Assembly (NCBI RefSeq): GCF_900156415.1
Contig: NZ_FTNM01000001.1
Location: forward strand, 868,001-932,000
DNA length: 64,000 bases
From: Pontibacter lucknowensis
Lineage (GTDB): Bacteria; Bacteroidota; Bacteroidia; Cytophagales; Hymenobacteraceae
Reading direction: 5' to 3'
Positions 17,129 through 25,851 of this stretch are shown in pieces. A program made the position numbers and the translations under genes. The number at the start of each line of letters is the position of its first letter. Position 1 is the first letter of the stretch. Under the pieces are notes generated by a model. That model had not been told where the DNA came from, ran no database searches, and saw only the letters and a list, made by a program, of their open reading frames with translations.

Positions 17129-18799
17129 CTATACCAGCTTTTTATAACGTATACGCTTTGGCTCAGTATCACCCAGGCGCTTCTTCTTGTTCTCCTCGTA
17201 ATCTGTGTAGTTACCTTCAAACCAATATACCTGTGAGTCACCTTCGAAAGCCAGGATGTGAGTACAGATGCGGTCCAGGAACCAACGGTCGTGCGAAATG
17301 ATCACGGCACAGCCTGCAAAGTTTTCCAGTGCATCTTCCAGGGCGCGGATAGCATTTACATCCAGGTCGTTGGTCGGTTCGTCAAGCAGCAGCAAGTTGC
17401 CGCCTTCTTTCAGCGTCATAGCCAGGTGCACGCGGTTACGCTCACCACCCGACAGCTTCTCCACTTTCTTTTCCTGGTCGCCCCCCGAGAAGTTAAACTT
17501 GCTTACATAAGCACGTGAGTTTACCTGACGGCCAGCCATCATCATGTGCTCTGTTCCGCCTGAAATCACTTCAAACACTGACTTACTCGGATCAAGGTTC
17601 GCGTGCTCCTGGTCTACATAAGAAATTTGTACTGTAGAGCCAACAGTAAAATCACCTGCATCTGGTTTCTCCTGACCAGTAATCAACTTGAACAAGGTAG
17701 TCTTGCCTGCACCGTTCGGACCAATGATACCCACAATGCCACCCTGCGGCAAAGAGAAGTTCAGGTTCTCGAACAACAGCTTATCGCCATAGGCCTTGCT
17801 GATGTTGTGCGCCTCAATAACTTGTGCTCCCAAACGAGGACCATCCGGTATAAAGAGCTCCAGTTTTTCTTCTTTCTTAGAAGCTTCTTCGCTGGCTAAC
17901 TTGTCGTATTGGCTGATACGAGCCTTTGATTTAGCATGACGGGCTTTTGGAGCCATACGCACCCACTCCAACTCGCGCTGGAGAGTCTTCTGGCGCTTAC
18001 TTTCCGACTTTTCTTCTTTCGCCAGACGAGCGGCTTTCTGCTCCAGCCAGCTGCTGTAGTTGCCTTTCCACGGAATGCCTTCTCCACGGTCCAGCTCCAG
18101 AATCCAGCCGGCCACGTTGTCAAGGAAGTAACGGTCGTGGGTAACAGCGATTACAGTGCCTTTGTAGTGCTGCAAGTGCTGCTCCAACCAATCCACAGAT
18201 TCAGCATCCAGGTGGTTGGTAGGTTCGTCCAGCAACAGCACGTCCGGCTCCTGCAGCAACAGGCGGCAAAGGGCCACGCGACGCTTCTCACCACCCGACA
18301 GGTTTCCGATCACGGCATCCTCTGGCGGTGTGCGCAGGGCATCCATGGCGCGCTCCAGGCGGTTGTCCAGTTCCCAGGCGTTGAGTTGGTCCAGGCGCTC
18401 CTGCACCTCTCCCTGACGCTCGATGAGTTTGTTCATCTCATCATCGGTCATCTCCTCGGCGAACTTCATGTTGATCTCGTCGAACTCTTTCAGCAGGCCA
18501 ACCACTTCGCTTACGCCTTCTTCTACCACTTGGCGTACGGTTTTGGTCGGGTCTAGCTGAGGCTCCTGCTCCAGGTAGCCCACTGTATAGCCCGGCGACC
18601 ACACTACTTCACCGCGTATCTCCTTGTCCACGCCGGCGATCACCTTGAGCAAGCTTGACTTACCGGAACCGTTCAGACCCAGCACGCCAATCTTGGCACC
18701 GTAAAAAAAGGAGAGGTAAATATTTTTGAGTACTTGTTTCTGTGGCGGGTAGATCTTACTGACCCCGGCCATGGAGAAAATAATGGTTTCGTTGCTCAT
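17129..18799 (-). CDS. ettA: Energy-dependent translational throttle protein EttA (ABC-F)
   Basis: 556 residues, the usual EttA length. Two soluble ABC domains: the first has Walker A GLNGSGKSS, signature LSGGEKRRVALCRLL and Walker B LLLDEPTNHLD; the second has GPNGAGKTT, LSGGERNRVHLAMTL and LLLDEPTNDLD. The first domain contains the arm insertion, and a charged linker (KAARLAKEEKSESKRQKTL) joins the two. ABC-F proteins bind the ribosomal E site; EttA couples the first peptide bond to the ATP/ADP ratio. There are no membrane segments. The C-terminus ends with the basic RLGDTEPKRIRYKKL. Single gene with its own terminator. Confidence 0.95.
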   Translation of the reverse strand: MSNETIIFSMAGVSKIYPPQKQVLKNIYLSFFYGAKIGVLGLNGSGKSSLLKVIAGVDKEIRGEVVWSPGYTVGYLEQEPQLDPTKTVRQVVEEGVSEVVGLLKEFDEINMKFAEEMTDDEMNKLIERQGEVQERLDQLNAWELDNRLERAMDALRTPPEDAVIGNLSGGEKRRVALCRLLLQEPDVLLLDEPTNHLDAESVDWLEQHLQHYKGTVIAVTHDRYFLDNVAGWILELDRGEGIPWKGNYSSWLEQKAARLAKEEKSESKRQKTLQRELEWVRMAPKARHAKSKARISQYDKLASEEASKKEEKLELFIPDGPRLGAQVIEAHNISKAYGDKLLFENLNFSLPQGGIVGIIGPNGAGKTTLFKLITGQEKPDAGDFTVGSTVQISYVDQEHANLDPSKSVFEVISGGTEHMMMAGRQVNSRAYVSKFNFSGGDQEKKVEKLSGGERNRVHLAMTLKEGGNLLLLDEPTNDLDVNAIRALEDALENFAGCAVIISHDRWFLDRICTHILAFEGDSQVYWFEGNYTDYEENKKKRLGDTEPKRIRYKKLV

Positions 18800-19165
18800 T
18801 TTACTGTATATCAGTTTAGTACTGCCCGCAGACAGTAAATTAGTTTAGAAGAAAAGCGGCGTTTACAGCGCCTGGTCCGGCAAAAGTGCCCGGATAAGTC
18901 ATTATTTACGCCGACAAACACAAATATCGTAAAAATTCATGTGTTTATGGTTCACAAAAGTGCTTTGAAATCACTAAACTTGTAGAAAAACTGTATGGGA
19001 GAAGTCCGCACAGACTTATCGTAGCACCTAATCAGGTCATTGCCAAAAGACTTATGCTGCTAAAGAGCAGACTGTCAACGCTTCAACCTGACATGCGTAT
19101 GCTAAGGTTAGTCTAAATTTTGGACCCTTTGCCCTTTTATGTTCCGATTCTAACCCGATCCTTAA
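18800..19165. other. Divergent intergenic region ettA / DUF349 gene
   Basis: 366 bp without a credible reading frame. It must carry the promoters for both flanking genes; no exact TAnnTTTG match was found on either strand, and no RNA gene could be recognised. Confidence 0.5.
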
Positions 19166-20479
19166 ATGGAAAACAACGACCTATTGGAAGAAGCCAAAAA
19201 ATACGGCTTTATTCAGGACCAGCAAGTATGGCTGAAAGCTTTTATGACCTACCCCGACCGGAAAGTAGGCGAAGTGAAAGAATCAGAAGAAGACTCGCTG
19301 GTTTATTTTGCCAAGCGCTTTCACATGTTTAGCGATAAAGTAAACGCCTTGCTTGAGCGCATTGCAACTTCCGAAAACAAAGGCTCTTTCCTGATGAAAG
19401 TACTGCACATGAAAGACCAGGTAGGCAACTATGACGCTTTAGGTGACTTTGAGGCTATTTATCATACCCTGAGCAAAGCTGAGGAGGAGATAAATGAAAC
19501 CATCAAGCAGAACCGGGAGAAGAACCTAAGCATCAAGATCGGACTCATACAGGAAGCAGAGGCGCTGCAGGATAGCGTGGAGTGGAAAGAAACTTCTGAC
19601 AAGATGAAGGACCTCCGTGCCACCTGGATCAAAACCGGCCCTGTAGAGAAAGAACTTACCGACGAAATCGAAGAACGCTTTAAAACTGCTTTGGAGGCTT
19701 TCTTTGAGCGCAAGAAGTCTTTCTTCAATGATAAGAAACAAATGCAGAACCGCACGTATGACAGGTATAGAGACCTGATCGCCAAATCGGTAGCACTGCA
19801 AAACTCTGAAGAATGGGAAGCAACCACAGCCAAGCTGAAAGATCTGCAGACGCAATGGAAGCAGATTGGAGGATCGCTGCCGCGTGCCACCACCAACAAG
19901 CTATGGACTGAGTTCAGAAAAGCGCACAACCACTTCTTTGAGCGCCTGAAAGTAAAAATCACGAACGAGAAGGCCGACTCGAAAGAAAAATACTACGACA
20001 CTAACCTGGAGCGAAAGCAGGAGTTGGTAAGCCAGGCCGAGCAATTGCTGCAGCAAAACAGCCTCAATGATGCCGTGAGACGCGCTAAAGAACTGCAGGC
20101 GGAATGGAAAAAAGTAGGTCCTGTTCGTCCTGATGTTTCAGATGCCATCTGGGAGCGTTTCATCAAAGCCTGCGACCGCGTGTTTGAAATGAGTAGCCTG
20201 GAGCACTACATTCGTAAGCGCCAGCAGAACGCCAACGAAACCTATAGTCACGAAGAGGGGCTGCACGCCCGTATCAACGCCCTGCGCGACTTCATCAAGT
20301 CTGACCGTCAGGAGCTGGAAGTGCTAGAGACGAACCTGGGTAAACTGAGCGAAGCACCAAGCAATGACTCGTTCCGTAACATGCTTCTGGGCAAGATTCG
20401 CAACTTCAACCGTAAGATCAAGACGAAGCAGGCCCTGATCGAGATGTTCCAGGAGCAGCTCAGCACAATCAATAAATAG
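19166..20479 (+). CDS. DUF349 repeat protein
   Basis: 437 residues, acidic/basic and strongly helical. After a ~75-residue N-terminal part it carries several ~65-70-residue DUF349 repeats, recognisable by the recurring pattern of an aromatic-charged pair followed by ...W...GPV: DLRATWIKTGPV, DLQTQWKQIGGSLP and ELQAEWKKVGPVRP, each followed by an F..A...FFER-type helix (ALEAFFERKKSFF, AHNHFFERLKVK, KACDRVFEM). The family is cytosolic and of unknown function; repeats probably form an extended coiled rod. Transcribed alone with a strong terminator. Confidence 0.9.
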   Translation: MENNDLLEEAKKYGFIQDQQVWLKAFMTYPDRKVGEVKESEEDSLVYFAKRFHMFSDKVNALLERIATSENKGSFLMKVLHMKDQVGNYDALGDFEAIYHTLSKAEEEINETIKQNREKNLSIKIGLIQEAEALQDSVEWKETSDKMKDLRATWIKTGPVEKELTDEIEERFKTALEAFFERKKSFFNDKKQMQNRTYDRYRDLIAKSVALQNSEEWEATTAKLKDLQTQWKQIGGSLPRATTNKLWTEFRKAHNHFFERLKVKITNEKADSKEKYYDTNLERKQELVSQAEQLLQQNSLNDAVRRAKELQAEWKKVGPVRPDVSDAIWERFIKACDRVFEMSSLEHYIRKRQQNANETYSHEEGLHARINALRDFIKSDRQELEVLETNLGKLSEAPSNDSFRNMLLGKIRNFNRKIKTKQALIEMFQEQLSTINK

Positions 20480-20510
20480 AAAAATTCAGATTTACCTATA
20501 TTTTTTGAGG

Positions 20511-20544
20511 AAGCGCCTGTTGCGAATGCGGCAGGCGCTTTTTA
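20511..20544 (+). terminator. Terminator of the DUF349 gene
   Basis: AAGCGCCTG (20511-20519) pairs with CAGGCGCTT (20532-20540), followed by TTTATATTT. Confidence 0.8.
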
Positions 20545-20705
20545 TATTTACATACAGCCCAATCAGGGCAAATTGCAGCGAAAAAGCGGGGTCAAAAAAA
20601 TTTGACTCAAAATGAACATTTACAGTGTATTTGCGTTGTTTTGGTAAAAACAATCACAAAAAGCAATAAATATTTCAAAAAAATTTTAGTTTGTGAATTA
20701 ATTCA

Positions 20706-20750
20706 TACTTTTGCGAACTATTTTTTTCAACGCCATTTAGATTAAGGAGA
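20706..20750 (+). promoter_or_regulatory. -7 box and unusual Shine-Dalgarno for the DUF2795 gene
   Basis: TACTTTTG (20706-20713) matches the -7 consensus. AAGGAG (20744-20749) lies 9 nt before the ATG at 20759, a near-perfect anti-16S site that is uncommon in this phylum and suggests high expression. Confidence 0.5.
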
Positions 20751-20758
20751 CACATACT

Positions 20759-20980
20759 ATGTATTGGACACTGGAATTAGCATCATACCTGGAGGACGCA
20801 CCTTGGCCAGCCACTAAGGACGAGCTGATCGATTACTCTATCCGCTCAGGCGCCCCTATGGAGGTAGTAGAAAACCTGCAGGCACTCGAAGATGACGGAC
20901 AGCCTTACGAGAACATCGAGGAGATCTGGCCTGACTATCCTACCAAGGAAGACTTCATGTTCAACGAAGACGAGTACTAA
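20759..20980 (+). CDS. DUF2795 domain protein
   Basis: 73 residues, very acidic. The small domain (MYWTLELASYLEDAPWPATK, then DELIDYSIRSGAPMEVVENLQALEDDG) matches DUF2795, and the C-terminus YENIEEIWPDYPTKEDF-MFNEDEY is characteristic of the Bacteroidota version. No biochemical function is known. It has its own promoter and a strong ribosome site. The next gene starts after a repeat, so the two are probably separate units. Confidence 0.9.
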   Translation: MYWTLELASYLEDAPWPATKDELIDYSIRSGAPMEVVENLQALEDDGQPYENIEEIWPDYPTKEDFMFNEDEY

Positions 20981-21055
20981 TTCATGATTAATTAGATAAT
21001 GGATAATGAGTAATTGACTTTATATTATTCATTCTTCACTATTCATTACTCATTG
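20981..21055. repeat. TAATGGATAATGAGTAATT-type interspersed repeat
   Basis: A/T-rich iteration (GATAATGGATAATGAGTAATT, then TTCACTATTCATTACTCATTG) whose arms AATGAGTAAT and ATTACTCATT are inverted relative to each other. Similar strings are scattered in Bacteroidota genomes. The ABC ATPase gene seems to begin at a TTG at the right edge of the element. Confidence 0.55.
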
Positions 21056-21781
21056 AAAAACATCGTTGAAGTAAAAAATCTGGTTGCGGGTTATGAGCAT
21101 CGAACTCTGATCCGCAACCTTTCTTTTTCTGTGCCTTCGCAGGCATTTGTAGCTATCGTTGGTCACAATGGAGCAGGCAAAACTACCCTTTTCAGAGCTT
21201 TTCAGCAAAAGATACCTTACCAGGGGCAGCTCCTGCTGCACGGCCAAGACTTGCAAAACACCAAAGACGTAGCGGCATCCGGCCTTCTCTCTTACCTTCC
21301 CCAAAAAAACATCGTCTCTTTCTCGATCAGCGTGCTTGATCTGGTTGTGATGGGCCTTTTCAGGAGAAAGAGCTTTTTTGAGAATTATACCGCACAGGAT
21401 TATGCTTTGGCCCGCGCTACACTAGCGCAACTGGAACTGACACACCTGCAGGAGCAAGACTTTACTACGCTTTCGGGAGGTGAGCAGCAAATGGTGTGGT
21501 TGGCGCAGCTGATGCTACAGGACGCCGAAGTGGTGTTACTCGATGAGCCCACCCAGCAGCTGGATGTTTACTATAAGAAACAGGTATTTCAGCTTTTGCA
21601 GCAATGGGTACAGCAAAAAGGCAAAACGGTGTTCTGCATAACACATGACCTCTACAACCTGCTGCCCATGCAAGGTTATCTCCTTAACCTGTCTAAGCCC
21701 GATCCCACACTGGAACTGCTTTCACTTAAAACAGTACAGCAGAACCAGGAATTTCTGGAAGCGCAGCGCATTGTTCGCTAG
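21053..21781 (+). CDS. ABC transporter ATP-binding protein (metal/siderophore-type)
   Basis: 242 residues if the TTG at 21053 is used; a longer frame from 21014 would encode the upstream repeat (MTLYYSFFTIHYS) and is disfavoured. The nucleotide-binding domain is complete: Walker A GHNGAGKTT, Q-loop region LSYLPQKN, signature LSGGEQQMVWLAQLML, Walker B VVLLDEPTQQLD and the switch His in CITHDLYN. Order and spacing resemble iron-siderophore/zinc/manganese importers (FepC/ZnuC type). No permease or binding protein lies next to it. The stop overlaps the stop region of ispD on the other strand by 4 bp. Confidence 0.82.
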   Translation: MKNIVEVKNLVAGYEHRTLIRNLSFSVPSQAFVAIVGHNGAGKTTLFRAFQQKIPYQGQLLLHGQDLQNTKDVAASGLLSYLPQKNIVSFSISVLDLVVMGLFRRKSFFENYTAQDYALARATLAQLELTHLQEQDFTTLSGGEQQMVWLAQLMLQDAEVVLLDEPTQQLDVYYKKQVFQLLQQWVQQKGKTVFCITHDLYNLLPMQGYLLNLSKPDPTLELLSLKTVQQNQEFLEAQRIVR

Positions 21782-22470
21782 GATGCCGGATCGAACTGCT
21801 TCACGAGCACTTCAGCCAACAGCAGGTCTTCAGGCGTCGTAATCTTGATATTACTATAGCTACCTTCTACCAGCGCTATACCTGCGCCCAGCTGCTCTAC
21901 CACTGAGGCATCGTCGGTGAAGTGCTCCGACTCTGGCTGCTCATAGGCAGCTCTCAACAAACTTGCCTTAAAGCACTGGGGTGTCTGCACAAGCTTATAC
22001 CTGGTGCGGGGCACAGCCTGGCTTCCGCCCTCAGTCAGCTCCCGGATAGAGTCTTTCGGAGACACAGCCACAACAGCAGCTCCCGCCTCAGCTGCGCTTT
22101 CAAAGGCTGCTTTAATTGTGGCATAGCTTACAAATGGCCGCACACCATCATGCACTGCTACCAGCGCCTCGCCATGTACTGTTGCCAAACCACTTTTCAC
22201 AGAGCCAAAGCGCGTCTTGCCCCCCGGCACCGCCATATGAAAAACAGGAAACTTATGCTGTTTGCAAAGGTTTCGCCATACCTGCAGCTGGTCCTCGGGC
22301 AGCACCACGACGATGCGAATGTCGGCATTATAGGTATGGAACCGTTCAATCGTGTGCATGAGGATCGGCCTGCCGGCAAGCTCGATAAACTGCTTCGGCA
22401 GACTGTGCTGCATGCGACTGCCCGTGCCACCGGCTACTATAATGGCGTATTGTTGCAAAGCTTTTTCCAT
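21778..22470 (-). CDS. ispD: 2-C-methyl-D-erythritol 4-phosphate cytidylyltransferase
   Basis: 230 residues. Third enzyme of the MEP isoprenoid pathway, transferring CMP to MEP. The nucleotide-binding loop IVAGGTGSRM...LPKQF is at the N-terminus; VAVHDGVRPFVS, RTRYKLVQTPQCF and TDDASVVEQLG follow, then the C-terminal IKITTPEDLLLAE. It lies 32 bp downstream of the acetyltransferase gene and on the same strand as queA; queA and ispD are neighbours in many Bacteroidota, so the acetyltransferase gene may be an insertion. Confidence 0.94.
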   Translation of the reverse strand: MEKALQQYAIIVAGGTGSRMQHSLPKQFIELAGRPILMHTIERFHTYNADIRIVVVLPEDQLQVWRNLCKQHKFPVFHMAVPGGKTRFGSVKSGLATVHGEALVAVHDGVRPFVSYATIKAAFESAAEAGAAVVAVSPKDSIRELTEGGSQAVPRTRYKLVQTPQCFKASLLRAAYEQPESEHFTDDASVVEQLGAGIALVEGSYSNIKITTPEDLLLAEVLVKQFDPAS

Positions 22471-22502
22471 AGAATAAGTTTATGTGCTGTACAAGCCTGT
22501 TT

Positions 22503-23138
22503 TTACTTGCAGTTGGCCAACCGGGCTATATCTGCAGCTTTGATAAAAGGTAGGTTCCGAGTAATCTTTTCGACACTCCAGTCCCACCAGGCTGTCTGGA
22601 GCAATTGTGCTATCTCACTTTCTACAAAACGCATCTTCACAACTTGTGCCGGGTTCCCCGCTACAATAGCGTAATCCGGCACATCTTTGGTCACCACCGC
22701 CTTGGTTGCGACAATCGCTCCATTCCCAATCTTCACACCAGGCATGATCACGGCCTCATAGCCAATCCAGACATCGTTCCCTATCACCGTGTCACCTTTG
22801 TATGGATATTCTGACGCGTCTGTTCCACCTTTCCTCTCCCAGCCATTTGCAAAAATTTCAAAAGGGTATGTAGAGATGGGCTTGGTTTCATGATTGCCAC
22901 CATTCATGATAAATTTCGCACCAGAGGCAATGGCGCAGAACTTTCCGATGCGCAGCTTATCACCTATAAAATCGAAGTGATACAGCACATTCTTCTCGAA
23001 GTTATGTGGGTTATCCATATCATGGTAGTAAGTATAGTCCCCTACTATGATATTAGGACTCTGGATGATGTTCTTCAGAAAAACCAGATTTTGGTGATGC
23101 GGAAGAGGGTATGTGTTACTGGGGTCCGGAGCAGGCAT
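22503..23138 (-). CDS. Xenobiotic (Vat/CatB-type) O-acetyltransferase
   Basis: 211 residues, left-handed beta-helix hexapeptide protein. The N-terminal PDPSNTYPLPHHQNLVFLK, the SPNIIVGDYTYYHD block, then VLYHFDFIGDKLRIGKFCAI and the C-terminal WWDWSVEKITRNLPFI match Vat streptogramin A acetyltransferases closely; His83 in FIMNGGNHET corresponds to their catalytic histidine. The acetyl-CoA region IGNDVWIGYEAVIMPGVKIG and the VAGNPAQVVKMRF exit are intact. Vat enzymes acetylate streptogramin A; related CatB enzymes modify chloramphenicol. Actual drug activity is unproven here. Terminator separates it from queA. Confidence 0.85.
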   Translation of the reverse strand: MPAPDPSNTYPLPHHQNLVFLKNIIQSPNIIVGDYTYYHDMDNPHNFEKNVLYHFDFIGDKLRIGKFCAIASGAKFIMNGGNHETKPISTYPFEIFANGWERKGGTDASEYPYKGDTVIGNDVWIGYEAVIMPGVKIGNGAIVATKAVVTKDVPDYAIVAGNPAQVVKMRFVESEIAQLLQTAWWDWSVEKITRNLPFIKAADIARLANCK

Positions 23139-23182
23139 ACTTTCGATTTAGTTGCAAACTAGATGAGGCTGCAAATAAAGCA

Positions 23183-23214
23183 AAAAGCCCCGACTTTGGA
23201 GAGTCGGGGCTTTT
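23183..23214 (-). terminator. Terminator of queA
   Basis: AAAAGCCCCGACT (23183-23195) and AGTCGGGGCTTTT (23202-23214), a 13-bp perfect stem with loop TTGGAG, just past the queA stop. Confidence 0.85.
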
Positions 23215-23233
23215 CTAAATCTTATACCTGCTA

Positions 23234-24280
23234 CTACAGGATCAGCATTACGTCGCCGTAGCTGAAGAAGCGGTACTTTTCTTTTACGGCCTCTTCATAG
23301 GCTTTCATCACCAGTTCGTAGCCTCCGAAAGCAGCTGTCATCATCAGCAGTGTGCTCTCCGGCATGTGGAAGTTCGTCACCAGGGCATTCGCGATCTTGA
23401 AGTCATACGGAGGGAAGATGAAACGATCTGTCCAGCCCTCGTTTGGCTTCAGGCGGTTACTGGCCGATACAGACGATTCGAGCGCACGCATAGTGGTAGT
23501 ACCAATGGCCACAACACGCTTTTTATTATCCAGCGCTTTGTTCACCAGCTCTGCCGTTTCGTTTGGCACCTTGAAGTTCTCTGAGTCCATTTTATGCTTG
23601 GTCAAATCTTCCACATCCACAGGACGGAAAGTACCCAGGCCAACGTGCAGTGTAAGCGGCGTTACATCAACACCCTTGATCTCAAGGCGCTTCAATACTT
23701 CTTTCGTAAAGTGCAGACCAGCCGTTGGAGCAGCCACAGCACCTACATTTTTAGCGTATACTGTCTGGTAACGCTCTTTGTCTTCCGGCTCAGCTTCACG
23801 CTTAATGTACTTTGGAAGCGGCGTTTCGCCCAGCTCATTGATGGTCTTGTAGAACTCCTCGTCCGGACCATCGAACAAAAACTTGATCGTACGGCCACGG
23901 GAAGTAGTGTTGTCGATTACCTCAGCTACCAGGTCGCTGTCGCCGAAGTAGAGCTTGTTGCCAACGCGGATCTTACGGGCAGGGTCTACCAGCACGTCCC
24001 ACAAGTGGATGTCCTTGTTGAGCTCACGCAGCAGGAACACCTCAATCTTGGCACCGGTTTTCTCCTTGTTGCCATACAGGCGGGCCGGAAACACTTTGGT
24101 ATCATTCACTACCATCACATCCCCTTCATCGAAATACTCCAGGATGTCCTTGAACACGCGGTGTTCAATTTTGCCCGTATCGCGGTGTACCACCATCATG
24201 CGCGACTCGTCGCGGTTAGCGGATGGATGTGTGGCTAGCAGGCTCTCAGGTAGCTCAAACTTAAATTCTGATAACTTCAT
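23234..24280 (-). CDS. queA: tRNA preQ1(34) S-adenosylmethionine ribosyltransferase-isomerase
   Basis: 348 residues from the Met at 24280 ([19 protein letters not shown]), the standard QueA start; a 17-residue upstream extension is unlikely. QueA adds the cyclopentane-epoxide part of queuosine to preQ1 in tRNA, using S-adenosylmethionine. Family landmarks: [68 protein letters not shown] and [12 protein letters not shown]. Length and motifs are complete. Single gene with its own terminator. Confidence 0.95.
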   Translation of the reverse strand: MKLSEFKFELPESLLATHPSANRDESRMMVVHRDTGKIEHRVFKDILEYFDEGDVMVVNDTKVFPARLYGNKEKTGAKIEVFLLRELNKDIHLWDVLVDPARKIRVGNKLYFGDSDLVAEVIDNTTSRGRTIKFLFDGPDEEFYKTINELGETPLPKYIKREAEPEDKERYQTVYAKNVGAVAAPTAGLHFTKEVLKRLEIKGVDVTPLTLHVGLGTFRPVDVEDLTKHKMDSENFKVPNETAELVNKALDNKKRVVAIGTTTMRALESSVSASNRLKPNEGWTDRFIFPPYDFKIANALVTNFHMPESTLLMMTAAFGGYELVMKAYEEAVKEKYRFFSYGDVMLIL

Positions 24281-24462
24281 ACTTTTTATATTACGGTATA
24301 AATCGTGCTGACTTAGAACGGCCTGTATCAAATCCTATGTCTTCTTCCCCAAAATTCAAGAAGACATACCCATGATACAATTAAAAAATCAAACCGCAAA
24401 TTTACTTAGTTTGCCCGAAATATTCTTACTTTTAAGAAAATTACTTTACTGTACGTCCAACT

Positions 24463-25710
24463 ATGATCTACCTACGCCTCATCGCTGAAAGTTTCCGATT
24501 TGCATGGCAAGCCCTTCGTGCGAACCTGCTCCGAACGATCCTCTCCCTGTTGGGCGTTACGATAGGCATTTTTGCTATCATATCGGTGTTTACGCTGGTA
24601 GATTCGCTCGAGCGCAACGTGCGCGACAGCATGAGTTTTATAGGTGACAAAGTGCTGTACGTAGAGAAGTGGCCCTGGAGCTTTGGTGGTGAATACCCCT
24701 GGTGGAAGTACTTTAAGCGACCGCAGCCTAACACGCATGAATACCGCCTGCTGGACCGCAACCTGACCAACGATGCGGGTGTGGCCATCTTCGCTAACAG
24801 AGGCCGCAACGTGTTCAAGCATCGCAATAACAATTACAGAGATGCCGGCCTGATGGGCGTTACCTTCGACTACAACAAAGTAACAGATATTCCGGTGGCA
24901 GAAGGCCGTTACTTTATACCGCAGGAAGTGGACGCAGCCCGCAACGTGATGATTATAGGTGACGAGATAGCCAATACGCTGTACCCGGGCCAGCCTGCCA
25001 TTGGGCAGGAACTACGGGTGAGTGGGCATAAGTTTACGGTGATCGGGGTGATGGAGAAGCAAGGCGAGAGTATGTTTGGCATGCCTAACTTTGACCAGAT
25101 GGGAATCATACCTTACGGTACCTTCAGCAAAATGTACGCGACCGGCCCTAATGGCATCGGCTCCACTATTGCGGTAAAAGGCCGCGAAGAGGACATAGGC
25201 TTACAGGAACTGGAATACGAAGTACGCGGCATGATGCGCAACATCCGGGGTCTGAAGCCCCGCGACGAAGACAACTTTGCCATCAATCGACCCGAAATGG
25301 CAACGCAAGCTGTAACAGGTTTCTTCCAGGTAGTGGGACTGGCGGGATGGGTAATTGGTGGTTTTGCCATACTGGTGGGCGGCTTCGGTATCGCCAACAT
25401 CATGTTTGTGTCTGTAAAGGAAAGAACCAATATTATCGGTATACAAAAATCACTGGGCGCTAAAAACTATTTCATTCTGTTTCAGTTCTTGTTTGAGTCA
25501 GTATTTTTGAGCATTATTGGCGGTGGCATTGGCATCCTGCTCGTGTTCCTGCTCACACTTATACCGCAGGACATGATGAAGATTTCGCTATCGGCAGGCA
25601 ACATTATACTGGGCCTGGGCGTATCGGCGGTCATAGGTATGCTGTCGGGGATTATTCCGGCGGTGCTTGCGTCAAACCTGGATCCCGTGATTGCGATTCG
25701 CTCCAAATAA
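24463..25710 (+). CDS. ABC transporter permease, MacB/FtsX type
   Basis: 415 residues. An N-terminal membrane segment (~residues 20-45, LRTILSLLGVTIGIFAIISV), a large periplasmic MacB-like domain (~50-270), then three membrane segments near the C-terminus (AGWVIGGFAILVGGFGIANI; LFESVFLSIIGGGIGILLVF; AGNIILGLGVSAVIGMLSGI) with the FtsX pattern VKERTNIIGIQKSLGAK between them. Such permeases pair with an ATPase and often a membrane-fusion protein in tripartite efflux or lipoprotein export; neither partner is adjacent. The end of the frame, DPVIAIRSK, is the standard terminus. Confidence 0.9.
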   Translation: MIYLRLIAESFRFAWQALRANLLRTILSLLGVTIGIFAIISVFTLVDSLERNVRDSMSFIGDKVLYVEKWPWSFGGEYPWWKYFKRPQPNTHEYRLLDRNLTNDAGVAIFANRGRNVFKHRNNNYRDAGLMGVTFDYNKVTDIPVAEGRYFIPQEVDAARNVMIIGDEIANTLYPGQPAIGQELRVSGHKFTVIGVMEKQGESMFGMPNFDQMGIIPYGTFSKMYATGPNGIGSTIAVKGREEDIGLQELEYEVRGMMRNIRGLKPRDEDNFAINRPEMATQAVTGFFQVVGLAGWVIGGFAILVGGFGIANIMFVSVKERTNIIGIQKSLGAKNYFILFQFLFESVFLSIIGGGIGILLVFLLTLIPQDMMKISLSAGNIILGLGVSAVIGMLSGIIPAVLASNLDPVIAIRSK

Positions 25711-25795
25711 AAAGACACAACCGTGGCTGCATAGTTTTCTTCTCCACGCTGCAGCCACACACCCTTAAAATTATTTAGTTTAATGAAGAAGGCGC

Positions 25796-25834
25796 CTCAT
25801 TGCGAGTGTGCCGCAGGAGGCCTGCCTCCTGAAG
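25796..25834. repeat. ATTGCGAG-type interspersed repeat with inner palindrome
   Basis: CTCATTGCGAGTGTGCCGC resembles the widespread bacterial intergenic repeat beginning GTCATTGCGAG, followed by an 8-bp inverted pair CAGGAGGC (25814-25821) / GCCTCCTG (25824-25831). An in-frame ATG upstream of it (25783) would translate the repeat, so the true gene start is probably the ATG at 25852. Confidence 0.5.
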
Positions 25835-25851
25835 AAGACGAAGAAAGAATT

